DNA of 64,000 nucleotides, from contig JBDHWG010000019.1 of assembly GCA_039810085.1 (NCBI GenBank), positions 1 through 64,000 on the forward strand, in the 5' to 3' direction. The notes below the pieces were generated by a model. That model was not told the DNA's origin. It ran no database searches and worked only from the letters and a program-made list of their open reading frames with translations. Below are positions 33,930 to 43,038 of the stretch, piece after piece. The stretch is from JBDHWG01 sp039810085. Lineage in GTDB: Bacteria > Chloroflexota > Anaerolineae > Epilineales > JAHCIE01. The position numbers were made by a program, and so were the translations under genes. Every line of letters begins with the position of its first letter. The first letter of the stretch is position 1.

Positions 33930-34805
33930 ATGGAATTACGATCTTACGTGAGCGTTCTTATCCGATGGGGTTGGCTCATCGTGCTGTTGGCAGGTCTTGG
34001 GGCGGGTGTCAGCTACGTCGTGGTGCGCCGAACGCCGCCGATCTATGAAGCGAATGCGACTGTCCTGGTCAACTTAGCGAGCAGCCCTGCCTCGGGCATG
34101 ACGTACAACGACATCATGACCGCTGACCGCCTCATGAAGACCTATGCCGAGTGGTTTACGAAGCGGCCGGTTCTAGAGCAGGTCATTCACAAACTCAGGT
34201 TGAGCGATACCGTTGACGATTTAGCAGACAGGGTCAGCATTCAGCCTGTGCGCGATACGCAAATGCTCGTCGTGACTGTTGACGATGTGAGTCCACAGCA
34301 AGCCGCCGCCATCGCCAACCAACTCCCCATCGTCTTCGTTGACCAGTATCAGGCGCTTCGCTCGCAACGCCTCGCCGCGACCGAAGATGGCTTGACCAAG
34401 GCGTTGACGGAGGCCAAGGCCGAGGTTGATAAGACTCAGTCTATTCTTGACGGTTTGGGGGGCAGAACATCCGCAGAGCCGGGAGCGACGGTTCAAGACA
34501 CCAGTATTGCAGCACGGACAACTGACCCGAGCCAGATAAGCCAGTTGCAAGGTGTTCTGAGTCAACAACAAGAGACGTATGCTGGCTTGCTAAAGAATTA
34601 CCAGGATGTACGAGTGGCCCAGGCGCAGCCAGAGAATACGATTAACGTGATTGAGCCGGCCGTTGCGCCGCTCCAGCCGATCAAACCCAAGACGACGGTG
34701 AGCGTTCTGCTCGGAGCGATTGTAGGCATCATGGTGGGTTTTGCGCTCATCGTCTTACTCAACGTTTTATGGCCGCGCTCGGCATCGCGCGTCCCGATCT
34801 CGTAA
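33930..34805 (+). CDS. Wzz-type polysaccharide chain-length determinant (co-polymerase)
   Basis: 291 residues from ATG 33930, with GGAGG seven bases upstream. A first membrane helix (about 12-32), a long extracytoplasmic helical part (including MTYNDIMTADRLMKTY and a coiled coil around 150-185), and a second membrane helix (about 262-283) preceded by PLQPIKPKT, the Pro-rich Wzz motif. It sets chain length with the Wzy polymerase encoded next. No tyrosine kinase domain is fused and no separate BY-kinase is seen in the window. The next gene's longer frame overlaps its end. Confidence 0.85.
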   Translation: MELRSYVSVLIRWGWLIVLLAGLGAGVSYVVVRRTPPIYEANATVLVNLASSPASGMTYNDIMTADRLMKTYAEWFTKRPVLEQVIHKLRLSDTVDDLADRVSIQPVRDTQMLVVTVDDVSPQQAAAIANQLPIVFVDQYQALRSQRLAATEDGLTKALTEAKAEVDKTQSILDGLGGRTSAEPGATVQDTSIAARTTDPSQISQLQGVLSQQQETYAGLLKNYQDVRVAQAQPENTINVIEPAVAPLQPIKPKTTVSVLLGAIVGIMVGFALIVLLNVLWPRSASRVPIS

Positions 34806-34833
34806 CGTTGCATTCAGCCCCCTGGTCACACCC

Positions 34834-36297
34834 ATGAACCTAAGAGCCAACATCACCCCTGTCAACACGTGGTTGGAGGGGGAGCCATTACGAGCTTCTG
34901 TGACGATTGCTGTCGTTGTGCTGGCTGCCGTCATCATGGTGGCCGCGATTGCCACAGACCGAGTCCTGGCGCTGGGCATGGGAGTGGGCTTCCTGCTGTT
35001 CGCTGTCTTCTCCTACTACCAGCCAGCGCCGGCTGTCCTGCTGGCAATGCTCCTCTCGACCGATGTCCTGAAGTTCGTGGACCTGACGTACCTGCCCTCA
35101 GTGAGATTGGGGCCGGCGGGGCGGTTCAACGCCCTTGACGTCGTCGTCATCATGCTGTTTGTCTTGGGCCTCCTGAGGCTACGCCAGCGGCACGAACGGC
35201 CTCTGTTTCTTCTCCCGCTCTTTGGGTTTGCCGTCATCGTGGCTCTTTCATATCTCCTTGGCGTAGTGGGCGGAACGACTGACATCAGCCTGGGCCTGAA
35301 CGGCCTACGCTCTCTATCCCCTTATCTATTCTACATTGGCCTGGCGGGAGTGATTGACACGCGGCAGAAACTCTTCACGGTCATCTGGCTGATATTCACG
35401 CTCCTCTTCATCTCTGTCGTCGTTCAACTGGTCGAAGCGAGCCTGGGTCAGCGGCTCACGGCGCCGACCTCGGTCGTTAACGAATATTACGCGACGACAA
35501 AGACGGTTCAAGTGGGATTGCTGAGCGCGCCGTATCTCTGGAATCGAGCCACATCATTTTTGTTCTTGGGGTTGTTTGTGAGCGTTAGCGGCGCGCTCTG
35601 GCTGAGAAGCTGGATGCACGCGCTTCTGGCATCGTTGGCTCTCATGGGCTTCGTCGTCGCATTGATGCGCCAATGGTACTTGATGGTGGCCTTGGGTATG
35701 CTCGTCATTTTCCTTCTGCCACGGAAAGGTCGGTTATTAACCATCGTTGGGTTGGCCCTGGCCGCTGTCGTGCTCATCCGCCTCTTGTTCTATCCTCCCT
35801 TCGGCTTGACCCTATCCTACCCGCTCATTGATGTCTGGATTGCTCGACTCGCCACTGTGGGGCAATTCCAGCAAGAACAGAACTTCATTGCGCGCCTGGA
35901 GACCTGGCAAGGGCAGCTAACGTTGTTCCGTGAGAACCCCCTCTTTGGCTACGGCCCTGGCAGTATCAGCCTACTGGACGAGCGGGTGAGTTTCTACTTC
36001 TCGGACACGGGTGTGCCGAACACCCTCGTGCAGTATGGCTTGTTCGGATGCCTGGCTGTGGTGACCCTCATCATTGCCTTCTTCCGTCGTGCCTACGACC
36101 TGTTCCGTTTGCTGCCGGTCTCTAAGGAAAAGGGGTATCTCGCAGGGCTCATCGGCGCCTGGGTAGGGATCGTGGCGGGCTACAGTTTCGGGTTCGATTT
36201 CTTCACCTCGGCTGAGTATGCGTTTGCGACTGCGCTGGCGATGGCATTACTGGATCGCTTGACCATGCTTTCACCACGCGAGATTTCAACCAGATGA
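34834..36297 (+). CDS. Wzy-like O-antigen polymerase/ligase family membrane protein
   Basis: 487 residues from ATG 34834 (no strong ribosome site; an earlier in-frame start overlaps the Wzz gene). There are about 10-12 membrane helices. The large loop in the C-terminal third has RLETWQGQLTLFRENPLFGYGPGS, which matches the Wzy_C/O-antigen ligase pattern of an arginine-rich segment and NPxxGxGxG. It would join repeat units on the outer face. It is followed by the Wzx gene with an ATGA overlap. Confidence 0.8.
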   Translation: MNLRANITPVNTWLEGEPLRASVTIAVVVLAAVIMVAAIATDRVLALGMGVGFLLFAVFSYYQPAPAVLLAMLLSTDVLKFVDLTYLPSVRLGPAGRFNALDVVVIMLFVLGLLRLRQRHERPLFLLPLFGFAVIVALSYLLGVVGGTTDISLGLNGLRSLSPYLFYIGLAGVIDTRQKLFTVIWLIFTLLFISVVVQLVEASLGQRLTAPTSVVNEYYATTKTVQVGLLSAPYLWNRATSFLFLGLFVSVSGALWLRSWMHALLASLALMGFVVALMRQWYLMVALGMLVIFLLPRKGRLLTIVGLALAAVVLIRLLFYPPFGLTLSYPLIDVWIARLATVGQFQQEQNFIARLETWQGQLTLFRENPLFGYGPGSISLLDERVSFYFSDTGVPNTLVQYGLFGCLAVVTLIIAFFRRAYDLFRLLPVSKEKGYLAGLIGAWVGIVAGYSFGFDFFTSAEYAFATALAMALLDRLTMLSPREISTR

Positions 36298-37826
36298 TCT
36301 TCACAAATAAGAAGCGGGATACGAGTCAAGGGATACTGGCCGGGCGGAAGGTGGTCGCCAACGTTGCGGTCCTCTCAGCGGGCGAGGCAACTAATCTGAT
36401 TGCCATGACGATATGGACAATTGTTGTTGCCCGCTATATTGGCCCTGAGCTATACGGCATCTATACCTACCTCGGCGCGACCCTCGGCATTCTGGTTATC
36501 TTCGTCAACATCGGGCTGGATCGCCTCCTCACCCGCGACGTTGCCCAACAGCCTGACCAGGGAGCGCGCTATCTCACCACATTCGTCTTGATCAAGACCC
36601 TGCTATCTGTTGTCGTGCTTGGCGGTTTCCTCGCCTGGGTCTCTTCCCAGTCGCACGCGGGGGCACGAACGAGCATGGCGCTCCTTGTAACGGGCATCTG
36701 GTTTCTCGGGGCCATCGCCAGTCTCATCAATGCCATGCTCTACGCGTATGAGGCGATGCGCGGCACCGTGATCGCCCAGGCCCTCAATTCAGTTCTGACA
36801 CTTGGCGCCGGTTTACTCGCCGTCTGGCTGCACCAGCCTTTCAGCGTCGTTCTGGGGCTTTCCCTGGCCGCGAGTAGCATCCAAGTCCTTGTCGCGGGCG
36901 GGTTCGCGCTACGCTATTATCCGCGTCAGATTCGGGGAGTGCGAGAGTTAATTTTCCCAGCGCCCCAGATTCTCTCCCTCCTGAAGAAATCTCTTCCATT
37001 CGGCGGCATGGTCCTGATGGCGGCCTTGTACACGAACATGATCGTGGTGCTGCTAGAGGAACTTACTGAGAACAATACATCGGTGGGCTACTTTGGCGCT
37101 GCCATGCGCATATTCTCGATAGCGCTCGTCATTCCCGGCGTGCTCTCTCGAGCGAGTTTACCGGTCCTCTCCAATACTTACACCCATTCGCCAGATAGAT
37201 TCGGCAGCCGGTTCGTGCGCGCTTATCGGTATGTCTTCTTTGTCACCGTCCCGGCAGGAATAGGCTTGTGGCTCATTGGGCCGTACATCCTGGCTCTCGT
37301 CTATGGTCCGCAGTACGCAGGGGCGGCTACGTCGCTGCAAATACTCTCTCTGGTCCTGCTAGGTAGCGCTGTTTACATCACCGGGCCGGCGCTCGAAGCT
37401 ATGGACCGACAGATGTGGAGTGTCCTGATTTACGTGGTTGCGTTGGTCGCCGTCGCCCTTGTGGCCTACTGGGCTATCCCGCGCTATGGCATAGAGGGAG
37501 CTGCATGGGCATTGGTGGTCGGAGCTGGCATCCGCCTTGGCGTCGAAAGCGCTCTGGTGTTCACTCTGTTGAAGCTGCGCTATCCAATTGCCTGGACCGT
37601 CAAAACAACTGTCGCGTCCATCGTCATGGGGTACATCGGATTTCTCGCGCTTAAGAGTTGCCACTTCATCATTGTGATGCTGCTCGTAGCGCCGCTTGTC
37701 TACCTGCTTGCCCAGGTTGCTCTCCGCACCCTCTCAAAGAGTGATTGGGAATACGTCCAAAAGTTCATGCCGAACTGCACTGCGGGATTGTGGCGGATGA
37801 TTGCCCGCCTTCAGCGCGCCACATAA
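36294..37826 (+). CDS. Wzx-type polysaccharide flippase
   Basis: 510 residues with 12-14 membrane segments and the polysaccharide biosynthesis (MATE-like) pattern: TIVVARYIGPELYGIY near the N-terminus, then GYFGAAMRIFSIALVIPGVL and ALVYGPQYAGA in the middle. It flips lipid-linked repeat units across the membrane. It overlaps the polymerase gene by four bases, a layout usual in Wzx/Wzy-type clusters. The start is unambiguous because of the ATGA overlap. Confidence 0.88.
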   Translation: MIFTNKKRDTSQGILAGRKVVANVAVLSAGEATNLIAMTIWTIVVARYIGPELYGIYTYLGATLGILVIFVNIGLDRLLTRDVAQQPDQGARYLTTFVLIKTLLSVVVLGGFLAWVSSQSHAGARTSMALLVTGIWFLGAIASLINAMLYAYEAMRGTVIAQALNSVLTLGAGLLAVWLHQPFSVVLGLSLAASSIQVLVAGGFALRYYPRQIRGVRELIFPAPQILSLLKKSLPFGGMVLMAALYTNMIVVLLEELTENNTSVGYFGAAMRIFSIALVIPGVLSRASLPVLSNTYTHSPDRFGSRFVRAYRYVFFVTVPAGIGLWLIGPYILALVYGPQYAGAATSLQILSLVLLGSAVYITGPALEAMDRQMWSVLIYVVALVAVALVAYWAIPRYGIEGAAWALVVGAGIRLGVESALVFTLLKLRYPIAWTVKTTVASIVMGYIGFLALKSCHFIIVMLLVAPLVYLLAQVALRTLSKSDWEYVQKFMPNCTAGLWRMIARLQRAT

Positions 37827-37868
37827 GTTGCTGTGCTATTGATCGACATCTCGATGCGAAGGGACACC

Positions 37869-38975
37869 ATGTTCGCCAGGCAAGAGGATATCAGGGTGCG
37901 TCGATTAGCCCAAACCAATGGCACTTTGCCATGCGTGAGCGTCGTTATCATCGGGCGGAACGAAGCCGAAAACTTGCCCGCATGCATTCAGTCGGTGCGT
38001 GGGATGAATTACCCCCAGGACCACCTAGAGATCCTCTATGTGGATACCGATTCGACCGATGGAAGCCCTGACGTTGCGCGTCACCTCGGGGTCACCGTGT
38101 ACGAGGAACACAGCAATTTTCCATCCGCAGCGCGCGCGCGCAATCGTGGCTGGCGCGAAGCACGGCACGCTATTGTCCACTTCATCGATGGCGACATGAC
38201 CATCGCGCCGGATTACCTTCGGCGCGCTGTGTTCCGTCTCGGCGTTGACAATGTTGGCTGTGTCTTTGGCCTCCTAGAAGAGCGTTACCGGGAACAGTCG
38301 TGGCTGTCGCGCATCATGCACTATCGGTGGGCCATCAAATCGCCAGGCTATGTGGATGCGCCCGGCGCGGGGGGCACCTTCCTAAAGTCGGTCTTGACGG
38401 AGGTCGGCGGATACAACCCAGACATCCTCCAGGGCGAGGAGACTGAGTTGGGATTCAGGGTGCGCCAACGCGGCTACAAGATTCTGTTGATCGATGCGAT
38501 GATGGGCGTCCACGACTATGCGATACATACGCTAGGGGACGTATTGCGCCGTTACTACCGTGGTACCGGCTATAGTTTCGCCAGAATCCTCCAGTTGCCC
38601 CCCACGCCGGGTCTCGTCGAGACGCAGCGCGGCGCGCGCCGCAATCTCATCCAGTGCGCCCTGGCCCTGGCTTTCCTTTCGCTGTGCCTTGTCACCCGCG
38701 CTTGGCGAGTGCTGGCGCTTGTTCCTGTCTGTTTGCCGCTCTACGTGGCTGTTAAGTATTGGCAGCCCTCGGAACGGCGCTGGCTGCGGATTGCTTACTT
38801 CCTGCTCGACTATCTCGCCAAACCGGTGATCTGGGCGGGCATGATCGGGTTCTGGTGGCACAATCAGGTCTCCCGGTCGCAGCCGGCCTCGACGGCTGCC
38901 GTATCAATGGGGTTCGAAACGTTCCCGCCATCAGATGGCACAACTCAACCGGTTGTTGCGGCAATTCGCGAGTAA
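37869..38975 (+). CDS. Family 2 glycosyltransferase with C-terminal membrane helices
   Basis: 368 residues from ATG 37869 (AAGGGA just upstream; a GTG at 37833 is an alternative). A GT-A fold is seen: CVSVVIIGRNEAENLPACI start, DTDST for the nucleotide-sugar metal site near residue 60, and HFIDGDMT near 112. A GTFLKS/ETELGFRVRQRG block is the acceptor-side motif. Two to three hydrophobic segments follow at about 275-345. It would add a sugar to the lipid-linked unit at the inner membrane. The donor is unknown. Confidence 0.85.
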   Translation: MFARQEDIRVRRLAQTNGTLPCVSVVIIGRNEAENLPACIQSVRGMNYPQDHLEILYVDTDSTDGSPDVARHLGVTVYEEHSNFPSAARARNRGWREARHAIVHFIDGDMTIAPDYLRRAVFRLGVDNVGCVFGLLEERYREQSWLSRIMHYRWAIKSPGYVDAPGAGGTFLKSVLTEVGGYNPDILQGEETELGFRVRQRGYKILLIDAMMGVHDYAIHTLGDVLRRYYRGTGYSFARILQLPPTPGLVETQRGARRNLIQCALALAFLSLCLVTRAWRVLALVPVCLPLYVAVKYWQPSERRWLRIAYFLLDYLAKPVIWAGMIGFWWHNQVSRSQPASTAAVSMGFETFPPSDGTTQPVVAAIRE

Positions 38976-38981
38976 GACGCC

Positions 38982-40019
38982 ATGTACGGATCCAAGCAAA
39001 TTTACGCGTGGAGTGGGCCAACCGGCCAGATGTGGCTCGACCGCGTGCGACATCGGATTGGCGCTTTGCCCCGCATCAACCCGGCAGCGCGCACAAGCGC
39101 ACGACCGCCCTTTCCTGAGCCGTATCAAGCAGCCGTGATTATCTCCGCCGATCTCGAGCTGGCCTGGGCCTGGCGCTACGTACGCGACAATCCGAACCCG
39201 CTCCAGTATGCGCTCGATAAGGCCGGGCAGAGCAGGCGCAACTTCCCAAAACTCATCGAGATGTTCGACCACTATGAAATCCCGATCACCTGGGCCATCG
39301 TCGGCCATCTCTTCCTAGAAGAGTGCTCGCACGAGGCCAGCGGCGCGCATCCTGACATCATGCGCTTGCGGCATTTCACCAATGAGTACTGGGCATATCA
39401 AGACGGCGACTGGTTCGACGCCGACCCTTGTTCGGACTACGGGCGAGCGCCCGCCTGGTACGGGCCTGACCTGGTAGCGGCCATTCTCAGTGCGCGGATG
39501 AAGCACGAAATCGCGTGCCATAGCTTCTCGCACATTGTCTTCACCGATGGCGTATGTCCACCGGCAGTGGCCGACAGCGAGCTATCAAAGTGCCAGCAGA
39601 TTGCTCGCCAGGCTGGGCAGCAGCTCACGTCCGTGGTCTTTCCAGCCAATCTTAGCGGCAACCTCGCCAGCTTGAAGCGCTGCGGTTTCAAAGCCTACCG
39701 CTGGCATGGCCGCTACGAGCTGGATGTCCCGCGCCGAGATGGGCATGGACTCTGGCAGATACCGGGCGGGCTGTGTTGGGAAAAGCGAGCGGCATGGCCG
39801 ACTCGAGCATGGCTTGACGTGCTAAGGCTCTGCCTGGATCGGGCGTTGCAGACCGGGACGGTGCTGCATTTGTGGTTTCATCCGTCGTGCGATCCACTGA
39901 ACATCGAGACAGTATTCCCACTGACGCTCGATACGCTCGCCCACTACCGCAACAAGGTCTGGGTTACCACCATGGCAGGCATGGTGAGCTGGCTCGAAAC
40001 TGGTGAAGAATTGGGTTGA
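38982..40019 (+). CDS. NodB-like polysaccharide deacetylase (first of two)
   Basis: 345 residues. The NodB site is present in changed form: ISADLELAW with D57 (usually TFDD) and HSFSH with H180 and H184 as metal ligands, then FRAYRW-like strand and FHPSCDPL near the end. The family removes N-acetyl groups from sugars with a metal ion. Length is longer than the bare domain because of inserted loops. No signal peptide is seen, so it probably acts in the cytoplasm on lipid-linked sugars. It is followed by the ParB-like gene with a TTGA junction. Confidence 0.75.
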   Translation: MYGSKQIYAWSGPTGQMWLDRVRHRIGALPRINPAARTSARPPFPEPYQAAVIISADLELAWAWRYVRDNPNPLQYALDKAGQSRRNFPKLIEMFDHYEIPITWAIVGHLFLEECSHEASGAHPDIMRLRHFTNEYWAYQDGDWFDADPCSDYGRAPAWYGPDLVAAILSARMKHEIACHSFSHIVFTDGVCPPAVADSELSKCQQIARQAGQQLTSVVFPANLSGNLASLKRCGFKAYRWHGRYELDVPRRDGHGLWQIPGGLCWEKRAAWPTRAWLDVLRLCLDRALQTGTVLHLWFHPSCDPLNIETVFPLTLDTLAHYRNKVWVTTMAGMVSWLETGEELG

Positions 40020-40030
40020 ACTCAGAAACC

Positions 40031-40726
40031 ATGATAGCCACCAATCCACACCAAACGTCGAACTCGGGACAATCTACTCGCTTATGGGCTATCATCAAGA
40101 AGGTCCACTTTCACCTGTGGCGAAGTCGGATTGCGATCTTCTCGAAGACCGCCCGCGTCGGCATCGATCCTCTGCTCATCCTATGGGTCGATCCGGCGGA
40201 GATTAAGGCGGCCGGTGTTGGCTGGGGGAGATACACCGAAGGCTACGACAAGAGTAACGAGTTTGGCAAGGTCGTCGGTGGGAACTGGGATCTCGATGTC
40301 ATGCCCTTCGAGCATCTTGATATCTACCAGTCGTTCGAAGCTCACTTCAAGCGTGGCGTGAGGTGGGAGGCGACTAGCCACTACCGCATGATCCAGGCCC
40401 AGCTTCGTCTTGGGCTGCGGCCGTGGGGAATACGCGACAGCGCGGACCTGGAAAGGCGCCTTCAGAATCTGGACCTACTGTACACCGACATCCACGACCA
40501 CGGCTACCGATCCCAACGCTGGGCATGGGAAGGTAGCTACTCGCGGCAGGCCATGGACGAAGTGACGGCGCGCATTGGCCGTCAGGGGAATCTGCTCTTC
40601 GAAGATGGCCGGCATCGCCTGACCATCGCCAAGCTCTTGCAGTTGCCAACAATCCCTGTCATGGTCACGTGGCGCCATGCGGATTGGGTTCGATGCGGCA
40701 ACGAGCTTACACTGACCAAAGATTGA
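40031..40726 (+). CDS. ParB/sulfiredoxin-like fold protein, polysaccharide cluster type
   Basis: 231 residues from ATG 40031; an in-frame TTG at 40016 overlaps the previous stop and is an alternative. The core GRQGNLLFEDGRHRLTIAKLL, followed by IPVMVTWRHADW, has the ParB-like DGxHR signature of the Srx/ParB nuclease-fold superfamily, which includes kinases and nucleotide-dependent enzymes. VGGNWDLDVMPFEHLDIYQSF is shared with the next gene. The function here is not known; such domains are frequent in surface polysaccharide clusters and could phosphorylate or modify a sugar. Confidence 0.6.
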   Translation: MIATNPHQTSNSGQSTRLWAIIKKVHFHLWRSRIAIFSKTARVGIDPLLILWVDPAEIKAAGVGWGRYTEGYDKSNEFGKVVGGNWDLDVMPFEHLDIYQSFEAHFKRGVRWEATSHYRMIQAQLRLGLRPWGIRDSADLERRLQNLDLLYTDIHDHGYRSQRWAWEGSYSRQAMDEVTARIGRQGNLLFEDGRHRLTIAKLLQLPTIPVMVTWRHADWVRCGNELTLTKD

Positions 40727-40740
40727 GAGGACATGGAGAC

Positions 40741-41898
40741 ATGGCGGCAAACGTCGATACTCTGGAGCATCACTCCCTAACACCTAAGCGCTCTATCATG
40801 ACTCGCTTTCCAAGAGGACGGTCCTGGGTGCGCAAGCGCCGGCTCGACGCCTGGCGGGTCAAAGCGGCGCTCCAACTTGTCCTGAACAATCAGGCGCTCC
40901 CGTGGCCTCGCCAAGTCTCGATTGCGCCGACGCGTATCAGCCAGGCGGGCATGAATTGGGACGATACGCAGGCGTTGCGTGATTCGAGACCTAAGATCGT
41001 GGGGGGCGATTGGGATCGCGACGTCGCGCCGATAGACCAACTGGATACTTACCGTACATGGCGGGCAAGATTCGCGTCCAGCGAGACTGACGAGATCATA
41101 GCGTGCTGTCGAGCACATCTGGCGCAACTGGATAAGTGCGCCGTCGGCGAGCCAAGCCCCATTATGGTGCGCGTGGGCCGTGACGGACAGCTTCTGCTGG
41201 CTGGTGGTCACACTCACCTCTTCATGGCCCAGATGCTGGAGCTGACCAGCATTCCGGTTCAGGTCACGTGGTGGCACCGCGACTGGGCGCTGTTCCGACT
41301 CCAGCTGCTGGATTACGCGCGTCAGTGGGGCGGGAAACTTTACCAACCCCCGCTTCACCCCACGCTCTACGATATTCCGGTCGCGCATGATGACTTGCGC
41401 TTTGAGTTGATCCAGTCACACATGCCGACAACAGGCGGCACGCTCCTGGATATCGGCGCGAACCTGGGCTATTTCTGCCACCGCTTCGAGGAGGCTGGAT
41501 TTCACGGCTACGCGGTTGAGAGAAGCCTCGAATGCTTCTATATCATGAACCGCTTGAGAATCGCGGAAGGCAAGCACTTTACGGCTGTGTACTCGGATAT
41601 CTTCGAGTTCTGGGAGAAGAGCGAGTTCGACGTTGTGTTGGCGCTCAATGTGTTCCACCATTTTCTCAAGACTCGGGACGAGTATGACGCGCTCAAGCAA
41701 TTCTTGCAGCGCATCCGCGCGAAGGTCATCTTCTTTGAGCCTCACCTGCCCGACGAGCCTCAGATGTCCGAGGCCTACCGAAACTTCGGTCCGACGCGGT
41801 TTGTTGAATTTGTGGCTAGCAACACGGGCTTACCGCACTGGACGTGCATCGGCCAGGGCGAAGAGGGACGTCCCATCTACATGCTGCGCGGGGATTAG
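40741..41898 (+). CDS. ParB-like domain fused to a SAM-dependent methyltransferase
   Basis: 385 residues from ATG 40741 (GGAGA upstream). Residues about 60-190 resemble the preceding protein (VGGDWDRDVAPIDQLDTYRT, then RDGQLLLAGGHTHLFMAQML and IPVQVTWWHRDW), but the DGRHR motif is changed to AGGHTH, so catalysis may be lost. Residues about 235-385 form a class I methyltransferase with motif I LLDIGANLGYFCHRFEEAG (about 236) and an ALNVFHHF motif IV-like stretch. It presumably methylates a sugar or lipid intermediate. This looks like a duplication-and-fusion product of the neighbouring gene. Confidence 0.75.
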   Translation: MAANVDTLEHHSLTPKRSIMTRFPRGRSWVRKRRLDAWRVKAALQLVLNNQALPWPRQVSIAPTRISQAGMNWDDTQALRDSRPKIVGGDWDRDVAPIDQLDTYRTWRARFASSETDEIIACCRAHLAQLDKCAVGEPSPIMVRVGRDGQLLLAGGHTHLFMAQMLELTSIPVQVTWWHRDWALFRLQLLDYARQWGGKLYQPPLHPTLYDIPVAHDDLRFELIQSHMPTTGGTLLDIGANLGYFCHRFEEAGFHGYAVERSLECFYIMNRLRIAEGKHFTAVYSDIFEFWEKSEFDVVLALNVFHHFLKTRDEYDALKQFLQRIRAKVIFFEPHLPDEPQMSEAYRNFGPTRFVEFVASNTGLPHWTCIGQGEEGRPIYMLRGD

Positions 41899-41901
41899 CT
41901 A

Positions 41902-42762
41902 ATGGTTACATCGTATTCGAATCCATGTCCGATTTGCAGCGAAGAACGCATCGATCGGTTTCGCCTCTTCTTTGATGGATCGATCAAAACCTTCCGTTGC
42001 ACGACGTGTGGTTTCGTTGGCCATTTCCCCGGACCTGGGACGTTCGGCTTCCCGAATTATGCGGACTCCTATGCGAGTAGTGTGCTACCAGCCAATCTTG
42101 ATCAGCAGTATACGGCGGCGGCGCCGCGAAATATCGAGGATATCATCGCGCGACTGGCAAAGTACTGCCCACCGCCGGCGAGAGTCCTGGATGTTGGCTG
42201 TCATACCGGCGTCTTCATCAAGAGGTTGAGTGAGGCAGGCTACGTCCCACATGGCGTCGAAGCAGCCGACGCTATTGCTCGTTACGCGAGAGACAAGACA
42301 GGGTTGCCCGTCACGAGCGGCCTCTACGAGAGGACGATGTTTGGGCCTGAAGAATTCGACGTCATTACATTCCTCAACGTGTTTCATCATATGCCTGACC
42401 CGATGAGCACACTGAGGGCAGCGAGCTACCATCTGCGACGCCATGGCTTGATCGTCATAGATGTGCCCTCGCTCCAAAACCCCGTCATGCTCCTCTACTC
42501 ACTCACGCATATCAAATCCATTGTGCTGAGGTTTCGCACGTGGAGTGCCGTCAACAATCCGCAGATTGTTGCGTACTACCGGCCGAAAGTATTGAGCCGG
42601 GCGCTCACGAGCGCGGGCTTCAACCTGTGCGAGATAGCAACGGGCCGATACAGCACCAAGTACTCTATGCCCTACGCATCCCTCTCGCCGTTGTTACGCT
42701 GGGTCGATGCTCTCTGCCAACGTTTCCAGATCGGAACAATTCTGGCTATCGCCGCTAAGTGA
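41902..42762 (+). CDS. SAM-dependent methyltransferase with N-terminal zinc ribbon
   Basis: 286 residues. A zinc-ribbon-like start has C9, C12, C33 and C36 (CPICSEE and RCTTCGF). A class I methyltransferase follows, with motif I VLDVGCHTGVFIKRLSEAG near residue 96, and NVFHHMPDP near 155. This arrangement is common in polysaccharide clusters, where it methylates sugars. Four bases separate it from the fused ParB-methyltransferase gene. After it comes a 276-bp gap with a long inverted repeat. Confidence 0.85.
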   Translation: MVTSYSNPCPICSEERIDRFRLFFDGSIKTFRCTTCGFVGHFPGPGTFGFPNYADSYASSVLPANLDQQYTAAAPRNIEDIIARLAKYCPPPARVLDVGCHTGVFIKRLSEAGYVPHGVEAADAIARYARDKTGLPVTSGLYERTMFGPEEFDVITFLNVFHHMPDPMSTLRAASYHLRRHGLIVIDVPSLQNPVMLLYSLTHIKSIVLRFRTWSAVNNPQIVAYYRPKVLSRALTSAGFNLCEIATGRYSTKYSMPYASLSPLLRWVDALCQRFQIGTILAIAAK

Positions 42763-42874
42763 GAGAAGCATAAGCCGACGCGGGCCATCATGATCGGCAA
42801 GGTCAGCGTGCGCTTACGCAATCCCCACCCCGTGTAGTGATGCACCTGCGCCAACATCGCTGGATGGATAGGAT

Positions 42875-43011
42875 GGCACGGTTAACTGTGAGCTTGAAGT
42901 GTGGGCTGAATCTGAACCGACCCTCGTCACGCGGTTGCGTCCCTCCCCCCTCGCGGCCGCGTAGAGCGTCGGCGACGAAGCAGCAGCTTCAAGCTCACAG
43001 CTAACCGTGCC
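42875..43011. repeat. 137-bp element with 25-bp near-perfect inverted repeats (MITE-like or RNA hairpin)
   Basis: Arm 42875-42899 (GGCACGGTTAACTGTGAGCT, then TGAAG) and arm 42987-43011 are inverted copies with one mismatch, separated by 87 bases. The flanks GGAT and CATC continue the pairing with one indel. It is the only long gap inside the polysaccharide cluster and has no gene. It may be a miniature transposable element or a transcript hairpin controlling the downstream half of the operon. Confidence 0.65.
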
Positions 43012-43038
43012 CATCTCTGACGAGGACTGTATAGTCAC

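Noticed and set aside
33930..34805. Wzz protein considered as a Wzc-type fused tyrosine kinase
   Set aside because: The protein ends soon after the second membrane helix; no Walker A or tyrosine cluster is present, and none is found nearby.
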